From assembly GCA_965220465.1 (NCBI GenBank), contig CBDCPZ010000025.1:620001-684000 (forward strand): 64,000 bases of DNA, written 5' to 3'. The notes beneath the pieces were generated by a model, which saw only the letters and a program-made list of their open reading frames with translations, ran no database searches and was not told the DNA's origin. The DNA comes from JAHDHW01 sp965220465 (lineage in GTDB: Bacteria > Bacteroidota > Bacteroidia > Chitinophagales > Saprospiraceae). Positions 1 to 9,688 of the stretch are shown piece by piece; the first letter of the stretch is position 1; the number at the start of each line of letters is the position of its first letter. Position numbers and translations under genes: made by a program.

Positions 1-2243
1 AATCCTCTAAGACCACAAAGCTGTTTAATTTGCTGTTTTGAACCACGGGCTCCGGAATCCAGCATCATATAAACTGAATTGAATCCTTGTTTATGTTCAG
101 ACAATTCTTTCATCAGGTTATCTGTAATCCTGTTGTCAGCAAATGTCCATTTATCAATGATTTGATTGTAACGTTCATTATTGGTAATCAAACCAAGATT
201 ATAATTATCCCAAACTTCATCAACTTCCGTCTGAGCATTTTCAAGAGTTTTGGCTTTCACTGTTGGTGTAATCAAATCACCCAGGTTAAAAGACAATCCT
301 CCTTTAAAAGACCATAAGAAACCAAGTTCTTTTATTTCATCTAAAAAGTCTGCAGTTACTGAAAAGTCAGTTCGGCCAATAATCCCACTGATAACTTTTT
401 TAAGGTTTTTCTTTGTAAGAAGCTCATTAATAAAAGGAACTTCAGCAGGAACCGCCTGGTTGAAAATTACCCTTCCAACGGTAGTATCTACGCGCTGCAT
501 ATTAAGATTTCCCTCATCATCTTCAACTTCAACTCTTACCTTTATACAAGCATGAAGGTCAACTTGATCTTCGTTATAAGCAATAACCACTTCTTCAGGA
601 GAATAAAATGTTCTTCCTTCTCCTCTCACTACATTTTCAGGAGTAGATTTACGCTCTTTAGTCAAATAATATAACCCAAGAACCATATCCTGTGATGGCA
701 ACGTAATCGGAGATCCATCCTGAGGATTCAACATATTATGAGAAGCAAGCATTAAAACCTGCGCTTCAAGTATTGCAGCGTGGCTAAGTGGAAGGTGAAC
801 AGCCATCTGGTCACCATCGAAATCCGCGTTAAACGCTCCACAAACCAAGGGATGTAGTTGAATTGCCTTACCTTCAATCAATCTTGGTTGGAAAGCCTGA
901 ATGGAAAGACGGTGCAAAGTAGGAGCGCGGTTTAGCATAACTGGGTGTCCTTTCAATATATTTTCAAGGATTTCCCAAATTACCGGATCCTTTCGATCTA
1001 CCAATTTCTTAGCAGATTTAACCGTTTTCACGATACCTCTTTCTATCAGTTTTCTGATAACGAATGGCTTGAATAATTCAGCAGCCATCCCTTTCGGAAT
1101 CCCACATTCGTGCAACTTCAGTGTTGGTCCCACCACAATAACAGAACGGCCAGAGTAGTCAACACGTTTTCCAAGCAAGTTTTGACGGAAACGTCCTTGC
1201 TTTCCTTTCAAAATATCACTCAATGATTTTAAAGCACGGCCTCCTTCAGCTTTAACAGCATTGGATTTTCGTGAATTATCAAACAGTGAGTCAACTGCTT
1301 CCTGAAGCATCCTTTTTTCATTACGAAGGATAACTTCGGGAGCTTTAATTTCTAATAATCGCTTCAAACGATTGTTACGTATAATAACTCTACGGTAAAG
1401 GTCATTTAAGTCGGAGCTTGCAAAACGGCCACCATCCAAAGGTACCAGCGGGCGTAATTCCGGTGGTACGACCGGCAAATATTGAATAACAGCCCATTCA
1501 GGTCGATTATCCATACGAGTCTGTCCATCACGGAAAGCTTCAACAACTCGGAGTCGTTTCAAAGCTTCCGATTTACGCTGCTGAGAAGTTTCGTTTGCAG
1601 CCTGGTGACGCAAGTCATAAGAAAGCTGATCCAATTCGAGGCGCATTAACAAATCACGGACGGCCTCAGCCCCCATTTTTGCTATAAACTTATTTGGGTC
1701 ATCATCTTCTAATAACTGATTATCTTTTGGCAAAGCGTCTAAAATTTCCAGGTAATCTTCTTCAGTCAAAAGGTCCATTTTGTTAGTCCCTTCTTCTTCC
1801 TTAACTCCTGGCTGGATCACCACATATCTTTCGTAATAAATGATTGATTCCAAAATCTTTGAAGAAAGCCCTAAAAGGTAACCGATCTTATTTGGTAATG
1901 ATTTAAAAAACCAAATATGTACAACCGGAACGACGAGCTTGATATGGCCCATTCTTTCCCGACGAACTTTTTTCTCTGTAACTTCCACACCACAGCGATC
2001 GCAAACAATCCCTTTGTAGCGAATACGCTTATATTTTCCACAATAACATTCATAATCTTTTACAGGACCGAAGATTCTTTCACAAAACAATCCATCACGT
2101 TCAGGTTTATACGAACGATAGTTGATCGTTTCAGGTTTTAGCACTTCTCCATATGAACGCTCCAGGATATCATCCGGTGAAGATAAACTGATAGTGATGC
2201 TATCAAAATCTCTTTTTTGCTTATGATCTTTTTTGAAAGGCAT
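1..2243 (-). CDS. rpoC: DNA-directed RNA polymerase subunit beta' (partial, C-terminus off left edge)
   Basis: Largest catalytic subunit of RNA polymerase. The reading frame is open from an ATG at 2243 to the left edge, giving about 747 residues of a protein that is normally about 1400. The start (MPFKKDHKQKRDFDSI) is followed by the N-terminal zinc-binding cysteines (YECYCGKYK and VCDRCGVEV, about residues 63-90). The catalytic Mg-binding motif NADFDGD lies at about residue 472 (plus-strand 810-830). The last visible part, MLDSGARGSKQQIKQLCG, is a conserved beta' motif. The gene follows rpoB on the same strand with a 78-bp gap, the usual rpoBC order. Only the truncation by the window edge is unusual. 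Confidence 0.97.
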   Translation of the reverse strand, partial: MPFKKDHKQKRDFDSITISLSSPDDILERSYGEVLKPETINYRSYKPERDGLFCERIFGPVKDYECYCGKYKRIRYKGIVCDRCGVEVTEKKVRRERMGHIKLVVPVVHIWFFKSLPNKIGYLLGLSSKILESIIYYERYVVIQPGVKEEEGTNKMDLLTEEDYLEILDALPKDNQLLEDDDPNKFIAKMGAEAVRDLLMRLELDQLSYDLRHQAANETSQQRKSEALKRLRVVEAFRDGQTRMDNRPEWAVIQYLPVVPPELRPLVPLDGGRFASSDLNDLYRRVIIRNNRLKRLLEIKAPEVILRNEKRMLQEAVDSLFDNSRKSNAVKAEGGRALKSLSDILKGKQGRFRQNLLGKRVDYSGRSVIVVGPTLKLHECGIPKGMAAELFKPFVIRKLIERGIVKTVKSAKKLVDRKDPVIWEILENILKGHPVMLNRAPTLHRLSIQAFQPRLIEGKAIQLHPLVCGAFNADFDGDQMAVHLPLSHAAILEAQVLMLASHNMLNPQDGSPITLPSQDMVLGLYYLTKERKSTPENVVRGEGRTFYSPEEVVIAYNEDQVDLHACIKVRVEVEDDEGNLNMQRVDTTVGRVIFNQAVPAEVPFINELLTKKNLKKVISGIIGRTDFSVTADFLDEIKELGFLWSFKGGLSFNLGDLITPTVKAKTLENAQTEVDEVWDNYNLGLITNNERYNQIIDKWTFADNRITDNLMKELSEHKQGFNSVYMMLDSGARGSKQQIKQLCGLRG

Positions 2244-2321
2244 ATGTTGATCAGTATTTGAATTTATTAAAGATTTGGAAACAAGCAGCAAAGCCACTCA
2301 TTTCCAATCTTGAAATTGTTT

Positions 2322-5300
2322 TTAATCGAATTTCACATCTAATGCAAGTCCACGAAGTTCATGAATCAATACATTAAAAGACTCTGGTATATTAGGTTCT
2401 GGCAAGTTATCTCCTTTTACAATCGCTTCGTAAGCTTTTGCCCGGCCTATAATGTCGTCAGATTTAATGGTCAATAATTCCTGAAGAATATTGGATGCTC
2501 CAAATGCTTCCAATGCCCACACTTCCATTTCACCAAATCGCTGACCACCAAACTGAGCTTTACCTCCTAGTGGTTGCTGAGTAATCAACGAATAAGGGCC
2601 AATCGAACGAGCGTGCATCTTATCATCAACCATGTGCGCCAATTTCAACATATAGATTACACCTACCGTTGCTTGCTGGTGGAATCGGTCACCGGTCTCT
2701 CCGTCAGAAAGATACGTTTGACCATAACTTGGTAATTCTGCTTTTTGAATGTATTCTTCAATTTCGTGGAACTTAGCTCCATCAAAAATTGGTGTTGAGA
2801 ATTTAATCCCAAGTTTTTCACCTGCCCAGCCAAGTACTGTTTCGAAAATCTGTCCCAGATTCATACGAGAAGGTACTCCAAGCGGATTAAGAACAATATC
2901 TACAGGCGTTCCATCTTCCAGGAAAGGCATATCTTCCTGACGAACAATTCTGGAAACAATTCCTTTATTACCATGGCGTCCCGCAAGCTTATCCCCTACT
3001 TTCAGTTTTCGCTTTTTAGCCAAATAAACTTTAGCTAATTTTAATACTCCAGCTGGAAGTTCATCTCCAATGCTGATATTGAATTTTTCACGTTTATACT
3101 TTCCAACCTCTTCATTCACTTTAATACTATAGTTATGAATTAGTCGTGCAATTAGTCCATTTACATGATCTTTATCCGTCCATTTGCTGTAATCGACAGT
3201 TGAATAATCAATGTTTTTCAAGTTGGAAATAGAGAATTTTGTTCCTTGAGGAATAAGCACTTCGTTATAAATGCTTTTCACACCTACTGAGGACTTCCCT
3301 TTTACCAATAACAAAAGTTTATCAACAAGGATAGTTTTCAACTCGTTAACAACGATTGCATGTTGGTCATCCAAATTGGTTATCAATTCTTTTTCCTGTG
3401 CTTTTTGAACTTTATCTTTTTTAGCACGAGCAAACAATTGCTTATCAATGATAATTCCCTGAGTTGATGGAGGTGCTTTCATTGAAGCATCTTTCACATC
3501 TCCGGCTTTATCACCAAAGATTGCACGCAACAGTTTTTCTTCAGGAGTAGGATCTGATTCCCCTTTTGGAGTAATTTTTCCAATAAGAATATCTCCTTCT
3601 TTAATCCATGCTCCAACCCGAATGATACCATTTTCATCAAGGTCTTTGGTTGCATCCTCGCTAACGTTTGGAATGTCGTTTGTCAATTCCTCTTCTCCAA
3701 GTTTTGTATCCCGAACATCCATTTCAAAATGTTCGATATGAAGCGAAGTGAAAATATCTTCACGAACTACACGTTCTGACAATACAATTGCATCTTCAAA
3801 GTTATACCCTTTCCAAGGCATGAAGGCTACTTTCAGGTTTTGTCCAAGCGCTAATTCTCCACGTTCAGTTGCATATCCATCGCAAAGAATCTGACCTTTC
3901 TCAACACGAGCACCTTTCCGAACAATCGGCTTCAGGTTAATACAGGTTCCTTGATTAGTCCTTTGGAACTTCGTTAGTTTGTATGTTTTTCTATTATCTT
4001 CAAAAGACACTAATTGATCTTCTTCAGATCGGTCATATCGAATGACTATCTCCGTAGCATCTACATATTCAACAACTCCTTTTCCTTCAGCATTGATCAA
4101 CATTCGGGAGTCAATTGCCACTTTGCCTTCCAAGCCTGTACCAACAATAGGTGAGCTTGGTTTAATCAAAGGAACCGCCTGACGTTGCATGTTTGAGCCC
4201 ATCAATGCACGGTTGGCATCATCGTTTTCAAGGAAAGGAATCATGGAAGCTGAAACACCTACAATCTGGTTAGGTGCAACGTCCATATATTCAATTTCCT
4301 TCGGAGCCAATACCGGGAAATCACCATGTTCTCTACATTTAACACGATCAGTCATAAATGCACCCTTTTCGTTTATCAGTGCATTTGCCTGTGCGATCTT
4401 TTTAAAATCTTCCCCTTCAGCCGAAAGATAATGAGCATCTCCTACTACGTCAACTTTTCCGCTTTGGACAATACGGTATGGTGTTTCAAGGAAACCCATT
4501 TTGTTCACTTTCGCGTGAACGCATAATGTCGAAATCAATCCAATATTCGGTCCTTCAGGAGTTTCAATTGTACAAAGGCGGCCGTAGTGAGAATAGTGAA
4601 CGTCACGAACCTCAAAACCTGCACGTTCTCTGGAAAGACCACCTGGTCCTAAAGCAGAAATACGACGTTTGTGTGTAATTTCAGAAAGTGGATTCGTTTG
4701 ATCTAAAAACTGAGATAACTGGCTGGTTCCGAAAAATGAATTAATCACGGAAGAAAGCGTTCTTGCATTGATCAAATCTATCGGAGTAAAAACCTCATTG
4801 TCACGAACATTCATTCTTTCCCTGATGGTACGAGCCATACGGGCAAGTCCAACTCCAAACTGAGCATAAAGCTGCTCCCCTACAGTTCTTACACGACGAT
4901 TACTTAAATGATCAATGTCATCGATTTCCGCTTTCTGGTTCATTAAACTAACCAGATATTTTACAATAAGGATAATATCCTCTTTGGTTAAAACCAAAAT
5001 ATCTTTTGCTGTGTCTTGCTTTAACTTTCGGTTAATTTTATATCGACCTACTTCTCCAAGGTTATATCGCTTATCAGAGAAAAACAGTTTATCAATAATT
5101 CCACGAGCAGTTTCATCATCTGGTGGATCTGTTCCTCTTAACTGACGATAAATATATTGAACAGCTTCTATTTCAGAACTTGAAGGATCTTTCTGAAGCG
5201 TATTGTAAATAATCGAGTAATCCTCGTCAATATCTTCTCTTTGCAGAATTATAGTTTCTGTTTCAGCATCAAGGACCAATTGAATGTTTTCTTCCTCTAA

Positions 5301-6131
5301 AACAATATCTCTTTCAAGAATGATTTCGTTTCTTTCAATTGTTACCACTTCACCGGTATCCTCATCAACAAAATCTTCCGTCCACTTTCGAAGAACTCTG
5401 GCCGCTAATTTCCGTCCAATAGCTTTTTTCAGGTCTTTTTTCGTTGCAGGAATTTCTTCTGCTAAGTCAAAAAGGTTTAGAATTGATTTATCAGAATCAT
5501 ATCCGATAGCTCTTAACAATGTGGTTACCGGAAACTTCTTTTTACGATCAATGTACGCATACATCACCGTGTTGATATCTGTGGCAAATTCCATCCAAGC
5601 ACCTTTAAAAGGAATTACTCGAGCAGAGTATATTTTAGTACCATTTGGGTGAAAACTTTGCCCAAAAAACACGCCAGGAGAACGGTGGAGTTGTGACACA
5701 ATAACTCTTTCAGCACCATTGATGACAAACGTACCTTTTGGTGTCATGTATGGGATGTTTCCAAGAAATACATCCTGCACAATCGTTTGAAAATCAACGT
5801 GTTCTTCATCGTTACAAGAAAGTCTCAATTTGGCTTTAAGCGGTACGCTGTAAGTCAAACCTCTCTGCATACATTCTTCAATGCTGTAACGCGGAGGGTC
5901 AATGAAATAATCGAGAAATTCGAGAACGAAAATATTCCTTGCATCCGTAATAGGAAAATTTTCTTGAAATACTCTATAAAGCCCTTCGTTCCCCCTGTTT
6001 TCAGGAGTTGTTTCTAATTGAAAGAATTCGTGGAACGACTTAAGTTGTATTTCAAGTAAATCTGGGTAATAGGAGGAAAGTTTTATTTTTCCAAAGTTAA
6101 TGCGTGGTGCATCGATCTGTGTAGATACCAT
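2322..6131 (-). CDS. rpoB: DNA-directed RNA polymerase subunit beta
   Basis: Beta subunit of RNA polymerase, 1269 residues, the normal size for Bacteroidota. The rifampicin-binding region is intact and wild-type in appearance: GTSQLSQFLDQTNPLSEITH followed by KRRISALGPGGL, so no classical resistance substitution is seen at the Asp, His or Ser hot spots. Other conserved blocks include ETPEGPNIGLI, GYNFEDAIVLSERVV, KVGDKLAGRHGNKG and, near the C-terminus, GGKAQFGGQRFGEMEVWALE. The gene starts at ATG 6131 (MVSTQIDAPRINFGK). It lies 192 bp downstream of rplL, with a perfect inverted repeat in the gap that may tune rplL-rpoB read-through. Confidence 0.98.
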   Translation of the reverse strand: MVSTQIDAPRINFGKIKLSSYYPDLLEIQLKSFHEFFQLETTPENRGNEGLYRVFQENFPITDARNIFVLEFLDYFIDPPRYSIEECMQRGLTYSVPLKAKLRLSCNDEEHVDFQTIVQDVFLGNIPYMTPKGTFVINGAERVIVSQLHRSPGVFFGQSFHPNGTKIYSARVIPFKGAWMEFATDINTVMYAYIDRKKKFPVTTLLRAIGYDSDKSILNLFDLAEEIPATKKDLKKAIGRKLAARVLRKWTEDFVDEDTGEVVTIERNEIILERDIVLEEENIQLVLDAETETIILQREDIDEDYSIIYNTLQKDPSSSEIEAVQYIYRQLRGTDPPDDETARGIIDKLFFSDKRYNLGEVGRYKINRKLKQDTAKDILVLTKEDIILIVKYLVSLMNQKAEIDDIDHLSNRRVRTVGEQLYAQFGVGLARMARTIRERMNVRDNEVFTPIDLINARTLSSVINSFFGTSQLSQFLDQTNPLSEITHKRRISALGPGGLSRERAGFEVRDVHYSHYGRLCTIETPEGPNIGLISTLCVHAKVNKMGFLETPYRIVQSGKVDVVGDAHYLSAEGEDFKKIAQANALINEKGAFMTDRVKCREHGDFPVLAPKEIEYMDVAPNQIVGVSASMIPFLENDDANRALMGSNMQRQAVPLIKPSSPIVGTGLEGKVAIDSRMLINAEGKGVVEYVDATEIVIRYDRSEEDQLVSFEDNRKTYKLTKFQRTNQGTCINLKPIVRKGARVEKGQILCDGYATERGELALGQNLKVAFMPWKGYNFEDAIVLSERVVREDIFTSLHIEHFEMDVRDTKLGEEELTNDIPNVSEDATKDLDENGIIRVGAWIKEGDILIGKITPKGESDPTPEEKLLRAIFGDKAGDVKDASMKAPPSTQGIIIDKQLFARAKKDKVQKAQEKELITNLDDQHAIVVNELKTILVDKLLLLVKGKSSVGVKSIYNEVLIPQGTKFSISNLKNIDYSTVDYSKWTDKDHVNGLIARLIHNYSIKVNEEVGKYKREKFNISIGDELPAGVLKLAKVYLAKKRKLKVGDKLAGRHGNKGIVSRIVRQEDMPFLEDGTPVDIVLNPLGVPSRMNLGQIFETVLGWAGEKLGIKFSTPIFDGAKFHEIEEYIQKAELPSYGQTYLSDGETGDRFHQQATVGVIYMLKLAHMVDDKMHARSIGPYSLITQQPLGGKAQFGGQRFGEMEVWALEAFGASNILQELLTIKSDDIIGRAKAYEAIVKGDNLPEPNIPESFNVLIHELRGLALDVKFD

Positions 6132-6219
6132 TTGAAAGTGTTATTTGTTTTCTGGATTTTAAGTTTTTAAAACAAAAAAAACAGAGATTATAATACCCAA
6201 TAATTATAAATACGAGAAT

Positions 6220-6252
6220 AGGCTTAACCAGTATCGACTACTGGTTAAGCCT
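6220..6252 (-). terminator. rplL-rpoB intergenic hairpin (possible attenuator)
   Basis: A perfect 14-bp inverted repeat (arms 6220-6233 and 6239-6252) with a 5-nt loop lies between rplL and rpoB. The minus-strand transcript has no uridine run directly after the stem, so it may act as an attenuator, a partial terminator or an RNA-processing hairpin rather than a full terminator. An attenuator at the same place is known in E. coli; equivalence here is inferred. Confidence 0.5.
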
Positions 6253-6323
6253 CTTTGCTTTAAAAAAAGACAGTATTTTAGTTACTACTTTAGTCATAGA
6301 AAGTGTTGGTGGATGAAATTGGA

Positions 6324-6707
6324 TTACTTCAATTCAACTTCAGCACCTACAGCTTCCAATGCAGCTTTAATTTTTTCAGCTTCATCTTTAGCAATACCTT
6401 CTTGGATCGGACCTGGAGCTCCGTCAACTAACTCTTTAGCCTCTTTCAATCCTAAGCCTAAAAGGTTTTTAACTTCTTTTACAACTTGTAGTTTGCTACC
6501 GCCAGCCGAGTTAAGGATAACATTAAATTCGGTTTGCTCAGCTGCTGCTTCACCACCTCCGCCTCCGGCTGCTGGGCCAGCTGCTACTGCTACCGCTGCT
6601 GCTGCAGGTTCGATACCATATTCGTCTTTTAATATACCAGCCAATTCGCTAACTTCTTTAACAGAAAGGTTAACTAATTGTTCTGCAAATTCTTTTAAGT
6701 CTGCCAT
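6324..6707 (-). CDS. rplL: 50S ribosomal protein L7/L12
   Basis: L7/L12 stalk protein, 127 residues, the family's usual length. It forms multimers on the L10 stalk base and recruits translational GTPases. Residues 1-32 form the dimerisation domain (MADLKEFAEQLVNLSVKE). An Ala/Gly-rich hinge at about 33-55 (AAVAVAAGPAAGGGGG) leads to the globular C-terminal domain with KEVKNLLGLGLKEAKELVDG. It sits 91 bp after rplJ on the same strand, the standard rplJL order, and precedes rpoB. Confidence 0.98.
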   Translation of the reverse strand: MADLKEFAEQLVNLSVKEVSELAGILKDEYGIEPAAAAVAVAAGPAAGGGGGEAAAEQTEFNVILNSAGGSKLQVVKEVKNLLGLGLKEAKELVDGAPGPIQEGIAKDEAEKIKAALEAVGAEVELK

Positions 6708-6798
6708 TTTGAACAGTTTTAATTTTTTAGAAAATAAATGATTTATATCTGCGTAGCTTGGAAGCCATATCTAAGTATGTGCAAAAATGCACAAATGA

Positions 6799-7326
6799 TT
6801 ATTCTGCTCTTTCTTCAAGAGCTTTTAATAATCCCATAATTGTAGCTTCTCCAGATTTCAAAGAACTGATAACAGTCTTTGCAGGAGATTGCAACAATCC
6901 AATAATTTCTCCGATCAATTCCTCTTTCGACTTTAATGCCGCAAGGGCTTTGACCTGATCGTCACCTACAAATACAGAAGTATCTATGTAAGCTGCCTTT
7001 AAAACAGGTCTTTCGTGTGATTTCCTGAACTCTTCGATAATCTTCGCAGGAACATTTGCTGTCTCCGAAAACATTATAGCTGTTGGGCCTTTCAAAGATT
7101 CAAATAGCTTTGAATAGCCTTTTTCATCCGGTGCATCCTCAAGGGCTTTGATTGCCAGGGTATTTTTTACAACTTTCATTTCTACCCCTTTCTCAAAGCA
7201 CAATCCTCTCAGGTTATTAACTTGTTCGACTGTTAAGGTTGAAGAATCTGTCAAGTAAAAGAATGAATTGTTACTAAACTTTTCCTTCAATTCCGCAATA
7301 GCAGTCGTTTTTTCTGCTCTTGTCAT
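6799..7326 (-). CDS. rplJ: 50S ribosomal protein L10
   Basis: L10, 175 residues, anchors L7/L12 dimers to the ribosomal stalk. The N-terminal region MTRAEKTTAIAELKEKFSNN and the following NLRGLCFEKGVEMKVVKNTL are typical of the L10 rRNA-binding domain. The C-terminal helix (GLLKALEERAE) is the segment that binds L7/L12 in the family. It lies 23 bp downstream of rplA and 91 bp upstream of rplL. In other bacteria L10 autoregulates this operon through its leader; I cannot identify that site here. Confidence 0.97.
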   Translation of the reverse strand: MTRAEKTTAIAELKEKFSNNSFFYLTDSSTLTVEQVNNLRGLCFEKGVEMKVVKNTLAIKALEDAPDEKGYSKLFESLKGPTAIMFSETANVPAKIIEEFRKSHERPVLKAAYIDTSVFVGDDQVKALAALKSKEELIGEIIGLLQSPAKTVISSLKSGEATIMGLLKALEERAE

Positions 7327-7349
7327 TTTTTGATAGTTTTTAAATTCTT

Positions 7350-8042
7350 TTACTTAATAGATTTTGGATCAACTTTAACTCCCGGACTCATAGTACTTGC
7401 TACAGTAATAGATTTCATATAAGTTCCTTTTGCTGAAGAAGGCTTCATTCTTTTTAATGTTTCGAGCAATTCCATTGCATTGTCTGTCAGTTTTTCAGCA
7501 TCGAATGAAATACGTCCAATTGAAGAATGAATAATACCATACTTATCAACACGGAAAGATATTTTTCCACCTTTTACCTCAGTAACTGCAGCCCCTACGT
7601 TTTGGGTTACAGTTCCTGTTTTAGGGTTAGGCATTAACCCACGAGGCCCCAAAGTACGACCAATTTTACCAACTTGAGCCATTACATTTGGTGTTGCAAC
7701 AACAACGTCAAAATCAGTCCATCCACCTTGGATTTTCTGGATCAGCTCGTCTAGGCCAACAAAATCAGCTCCTGCTTCTTTTGCTTCTTCTTCTTTATCA
7801 GGTGTACAAAGTACAAGTACACGTTTGGTCTTACCGGTACCATGGGGCAAGGAAACTGTGCCTCGAAGTGCTTGATCGGCTTTACGTGGATCGATTCCCA
7901 TTCTAACATGAACATCAACAGATGAATCAAATTTAGTTATGTTCACTTCCTTTAATAAAGCCATAGCATCCCCCAAATCATAGAGCTTATCTGCATCAAC
8001 TTTTGCATCGGCAGCAGCTCTTTTTTTAGAAATTTTTGCCAT
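7350..8042 (-). CDS. rplA: 50S ribosomal protein L1
   Basis: L1, 230 residues, the usual length; it builds the L1 stalk that moves with E-site tRNA. The recognisable family signature is VGKIGRTLGPRGLMPNPKTG, followed by KGGKISFRVDKYGIIHSSIG. The N-terminus (MAKISKKRAAADAKVDADK) is lysine-rich as expected. It follows rplK by 87 bp and precedes rplJ by 23 bp on the same strand, as in most bacteria. Confidence 0.98.
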   Translation of the reverse strand: MAKISKKRAAADAKVDADKLYDLGDAMALLKEVNITKFDSSVDVHVRMGIDPRKADQALRGTVSLPHGTGKTKRVLVLCTPDKEEEAKEAGADFVGLDELIQKIQGGWTDFDVVVATPNVMAQVGKIGRTLGPRGLMPNPKTGTVTQNVGAAVTEVKGGKISFRVDKYGIIHSSIGRISFDAEKLTDNAMELLETLKRMKPSSAKGTYMKSITVASTMSPGVKVDPKSIK

Positions 8043-8129
8043 TTTTTTTAATTAATTCGTGAGGTAATTAGCGTTCCAATAATATTGAAACTCCCTTCAA
8101 AAAATATTAAGATATTATCCTAATCAATA

Positions 8130-8588
8130 TTAATTTTTTGCAGCCACCGCTCCCCAAGGAGGAGTTCCCTTTACGTTAATCCCCATACTGCGTGCTGTTC
8201 CAGCAACCATTTTCATGGCTGATTCAATCGTAAAAGCATTTAAATCCGGCATTTTATCTTCGGCAATTGCTTTTACCTGATCCCAATTAACAGATCCTAC
8301 TTTATCGCGATTTGACTCAGAGGATCCTTTCTTTAATTTTGCAGCTTCCAACAACTGGACTGCTGCAGGAGGGGTCTTAATAATAAAAGTAAACGATTTG
8401 TCTTTAAAAACAGATATTACAACAGGAAGTACCTTTCCCTGCTGGTCTTGAGTTTGTGCATTAAATCGTTTACAAAACTCCATAATATTAACACCTTTGG
8501 CACCCAGTGCAGGTCCTACAGGTGGCGCTGGATTTGCTTGACCACCTCTAACTTGGAGTTTGATAAAACCATCTACTTCTTTTGCCAT
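8130..8588 (-). CDS. rplK: 50S ribosomal protein L11
   Basis: L11, 152 residues, forms the GTPase-associated centre with 23S rRNA and L10. The N-terminal proline-rich stretch GGQANPAPPVGPALGAKGVN is diagnostic, and the C-terminal RNA-binding domain ends with RSMGINVKGTPPWGAVAAKN. It is 84 bp downstream of nusG and 87 bp upstream of rplA, the conserved nusG-rplK-rplA order. Confidence 0.98.
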   Translation of the reverse strand: MAKEVDGFIKLQVRGGQANPAPPVGPALGAKGVNIMEFCKRFNAQTQDQQGKVLPVVISVFKDKSFTFIIKTPPAAVQLLEAAKLKKGSSESNRDKVGSVNWDQVKAIAEDKMPDLNAFTIESAMKMVAGTARSMGINVKGTPPWGAVAAKN

Positions 8589-8672
8589 TTTTCTTATTTT
8601 AATCTGTGACTTTAGTGAAGCGGGTCCTTTATTCAGTAGGATCTAAAGCCTGTTAATTATTTTATAAAATTT

Positions 8673-9221
8673 TTAAGATTGTTTCTCAACTTGCATGAAA
8701 TTCAATTCAACTTCAGTTCCTCTTCCAAAAATCTTTACAATAACTTTCAATTTTTTCTTTTCCTCATTGACTTCTTGAATATCTCCAACAAATTCATTGA
8801 AAGGTCCATCGATAATTTTCACGGTTTCTCCTACAATGAACGGTTCGATGAGGGCTTCGCCAATATCTTGAGAATCGTCAACTTTTCCAAGCATACGATT
8901 GGCTTCAGCCTGTTGCATAGGAATCGGGTTATTTTTCCCAAGAAAATGAATTACATTTGGAATATTAGCAATGGTTTGTACGACATCTCCCTTAAATCGA
9001 GAAGGAGTAGCTTCAACAAGAATGTATCCTGGTAAAATGTTGCGTTCCAGAATTACTTTTTTCCCATTTCTGATTTTATATACTTTCTCAGAAGGAACTA
9101 GAACTTGAGAAACGAAATCCTTCCAACCAGATCTTTGCACCTCCAATTCAATTCGCTCTTTAATTTTGCGCTCTTTTCCACTAATCACTCTTAGGGAATA
9201 CCATTTTTTTTCTTCTGACAT
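8673..9221 (-). CDS. nusG: Transcription termination/antitermination protein NusG
   Basis: NusG, 182 residues, binds RNA polymerase and suppresses pausing; through its KOW domain it can link to Rho or ribosomal protein S10. The N-terminal NGN domain begins KKWYSLRVISGKERKIKERI and contains the conserved LPGYILVEA. The C-terminal KOW domain is at about residues 125-180 (FIVGETVKIIDGPFNEFVGD). It lies 36 bp after secE, the common secE-nusG pairing. Confidence 0.97.
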   Translation of the reverse strand: MSEEKKWYSLRVISGKERKIKERIELEVQRSGWKDFVSQVLVPSEKVYKIRNGKKVILERNILPGYILVEATPSRFKGDVVQTIANIPNVIHFLGKNNPIPMQQAEANRMLGKVDDSQDIGEALIEPFIVGETVKIIDGPFNEFVGDIQEVNEEKKKLKVIVKIFGRGTEVELNFMQVEKQS

Positions 9222-9257
9222 TAGGAGGTAATTTTTAGCAATAATTTCAGATTACCT

Positions 9258-9440
9258 TTAATAGATCAACTCTAATGATTGCTTAGATATCAAATCCATC
9301 ACAAAAATTATAATAGCAATAATCATAGAGGCAATTAAAACCAAAATGGTATTACTTTGCAAGCTTGACCAACTTGGCCAAGTTACTTTATTGACCAGTT
9401 CATTGTAACTTTCTATAATATATAATTTAAGTCGTTCCAT
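9258..9440 (-). CDS. secE: Preprotein translocase subunit SecE
   Basis: Short SecE of 60 residues with one membrane span (about residues 28-52, ILVLIASMIIAIIIFVMDLI), the small form found in most bacteria outside the enterics. It stabilises SecY in the SecYEG channel. The amphipathic stretch before the span, YNELVNKVTWPSWSSLQSNT, contains the conserved KVTWPS motif. It sits between tRNA-Trp and nusG on the same strand. Confidence 0.95.
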   Translation of the reverse strand: MERLKLYIIESYNELVNKVTWPSWSSLQSNTILVLIASMIIAIIIFVMDLISKQSLELIY

Positions 9441-9460
9441 TGTACTTATTTTTCAATTTG

Positions 9461-9533
9461 CACGGGCAGAAGGACTTGAACCCTCAGCCTACGGTTTTGG
9501 AGACCGTCGCTCTACCAGTTGAGCTATGCCCGT
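9461..9533 (-). tRNA. tRNA-Trp (CCA anticodon)
   Basis: A 73-nt cloverleaf with acceptor arms ACGGGCA and TGCCCGT and discriminator G. The anticodon loop reads CTCCAAA with anticodon CCA. It lies between tuf and secE, the conserved place for this tRNA in many bacteria. No CCA is encoded at the 3' end. Confidence 0.97.
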
Positions 9534-9582
9534 ATAAAGTTATTACCACTTTTAAAGAAAAACTAAATCCGCAAGTACTGAA

Positions 9583-9629
9583 CAAGGAATTTCTGGAATT
9601 AATTTAAATTTAATCCAAGAAATTCCTTG
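9583..9629 (-). other. Hairpin between tuf and tRNA-Trp
   Basis: Inverted repeat with 12-bp outer arms (9583-9594 and 9618-9629) and further pairing inside the AT-rich loop. It sits 60 bp downstream of the tuf stop and 50 bp before tRNA-Trp in the minus-strand transcript. No uridine run follows, so RNA processing or 3'-end protection of the tuf mRNA is more likely than termination. Confidence 0.45.
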
Positions 9630-9688
9630 TAACTACTAACTATAAAACCAGAAAAGTTGTATAGTTAAGCTATGGTAATGGAAAATAT

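Noticed and set aside
4600..4720. Possible rifampicin-resistance changes in rpoB
   Set aside because: All hot-spot residues are the sensitive type (GTSQLSQFLDQTNP and THKRRISALG).
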